Below are positions 6,226 through 6,839 of a stretch of DNA of 6,839 nucleotides, piece by piece (the stretch's first letter is position 1; each line of letters begins with the position of its first letter). Made by a program: the position numbers and the translations under genes. Location: the NCBI GenBank assembly GCA_028277295.1, contig JANQGN010000058.1, forward strand, positions 1 through 6,839. The letters run 5' to 3'. The notes below the pieces were generated by a model. That model saw only the letters and a program-made list of their open reading frames with translations, did not search any database and had not been told where the DNA came from. Source of the stretch: Rhodospira sp. Lineage in GTDB: Bacteria; Pseudomonadota; Alphaproteobacteria; Rhodospirillales; Rhodospirillaceae.

Positions 6226-6520
6226 TGACGTCCGACCCCCCGCCCTTCAACGCCGCGGGATGGGCTGGTTCACACCGACACCCTGACCCTCGGCGGTCCC
6301 ACCCCGCACCTCCACTGATACCGTCCCCAAATGCCGGAGCCAAGCCCACCCATCGGGCCGGACCCCGCCGCGCGCCGCGCCGCCATCGATCGCGGTGGCG
6401 GACGGACCGATTCGCCCGCCTGGGACCCGCCGGCGACGCCCTTGCCGCGTCGCGCTGCCGGGGCTCTGGGACCACACCATGGTTCGGAGTCGTTCGGAGT
6501 CGGCCGGACCCATGACCCGG
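6226..6520. other. Intergenic region upstream of the hybrid kinase
   Basis: No gene is supported in these 295 bases. Open frames on both strands are short or Arg/Pro/Gly-rich shadows of GC-rich DNA. The kinase promoter, or a leader if the kinase is cotranscribed with the small upstream gene, should be here. I did not find a clear -35/-10 pair. A tandem 10-bp duplication lies at 6482-6501. Confidence 0.4.
6482..6501. repeat. Tandem duplication of GTTCGGAGTC
   Basis: GTTCGGAGTC occurs at 6482-6491 and again at 6492-6501 without any change. It lies just downstream of the small gene's stop (6521) on the minus strand. Two copies are too few to infer function; replication slippage or a paired binding site are both possible. 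Confidence 0.6.
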
Positions 6521-6811
6521 TCAGGACAGGCCACGCCCAATCCTGCGCAACAGCCCCTGAAGCGAGTCCATGGGCACGCCATCGCGGGTCATCACGGATC
6601 GCACGATGGGGTCATTCAGCACCTCGACCAGACTCGGCTCCCGTGTGCCAGCGAAGGCCGCGGCATCGTGTCGGGCCGACGCCCGCCCGGACGCTTCCGC
6701 CCGACCGGAGTCTCCCGGGGTTCCGAAGCGGGCCGCGCGACCCTCCCCGTCACGATCCATCTCACTGGCCGAACGCTGCCTGGCCAAGGGCCTCAAGGCA
6801 CCCATGCGCAT
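6521..6811 (-). CDS. Conserved small hypothetical protein (96 aa)
   Basis: I do not recognise a named family. The N-terminal ~55 residues are Arg/Ala/Gly/Ser-rich and probably disordered. The C-terminal ~38 residues, EPSLVEVLNDPIVRSVM and TRDGVPMDSLQGLLRRIG, look like a folded helical segment. Similar 'LNDPIV..VM.RDGV....L..L' tails occur in small uncharacterised alphaproteobacterial proteins, to my recollection. I chose ATG 6811 because AGGA lies 8 nt upstream; ATG 6805 is close behind. The frame stays open to the window edge (GTG at 6832 is also possible), so a start outside the window cannot be excluded. It is on the same strand as the kinase, with 295 bp between its stop and the kinase start, so cotranscription is possible but unproven. 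No signal peptide or membrane segment is visible. Confidence 0.65.
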   Translation of the reverse strand: MRMGALRPLARQRSASEMDRDGEGRAARFGTPGDSGRAEASGRASARHDAAAFAGTREPSLVEVLNDPIVRSVMTRDGVPMDSLQGLLRRIGRGLS

Positions 6812-6839
6812 TGATCTGGTCCTGTCTTGCACTTGAACG

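Noticed and set aside
5179..6228. Long plus-strand frame opposite the N-terminal half of the kinase
   Set aside because: It has no motif, is His/Gly/Gln-rich as expected of a mirror of the kinase codons, and fully overlaps REC1 and HisKA.
6460..6520. Possible tRNA-like T-loop (GGTTCGG) near 6481
   Set aside because: No matching acceptor, D or anticodon stems could be paired around it; it is explained by the tandem GTTCGGAGTC repeat.
1..6839. CRISPR array, phage genes, toxin-antitoxin or defence cassette
   Set aside because: No regularly spaced identical repeats, integrase, transposase or recognisable toxin/antitoxin pair was found; the repeat block at 3687-3871 has only two diverged units and no spacers of constant length.

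Overview
The window is high-GC DNA with tightly packed genes and G/C-ending codons. The best fit is an alphaproteobacterium, probably a Rhodospirillales/Rhodospirillaceae-type organism. The support is a GluQRS gene next to a divergent HNH endonuclease of the type common in alphaproteobacteria, a receiver domain of the 'TGQPG...YDINDYK' type, and a SAF-domain homoserine-dehydrogenase-like oxidoreductase. The assignment comes from recognised protein families, not from a search.

Layout, left to right. At 1-74 (minus) lies the first ~24 codons of an HNH endonuclease gene that runs off the left edge. It is divergent from gluQRS (257-1201, plus), which encodes the enzyme that glutamylates queuosine in tRNA(Asp). 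The 3' end of gluQRS overlaps, tail to tail by 29 bp, a two-domain universal stress protein (1173-1994, minus). A 373-bp divergent intergenic region then leads to a SAF-domain oxidoreductase (2368-3690, plus) of the family that includes Brucella DRL (DXR-II). Next comes a conspicuous low-GC (50% by hand count), non-coding block at about 3687-3871. It is made of two diverged direct repeats, each with internal dyad symmetry, and a long near-perfect palindrome, and it is bounded by inverted CTAGAG/CTCTAG hexamers. Converging on it from the right is a large soluble hybrid histidine kinase (3985-6225, minus) with the order REC - coiled coil - HisKA - HATPase - REC - Hpt. A 295-bp gap and a small uncharacterised protein (6521-6811, minus) close the window.

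The genes do not form an obvious pathway. They look like separate transcription units: RNA modification, stress response, a metabolic oxidoreductase and an orphan phosphorelay kinase. I see no phage, CRISPR, toxin-antitoxin or defence-island architecture. The parts most worth a second look are the composite repeat block, whose left end supplies the oxidoreductase stop codon, and the kinase, which has an N-terminal receiver and an unusual H-box.
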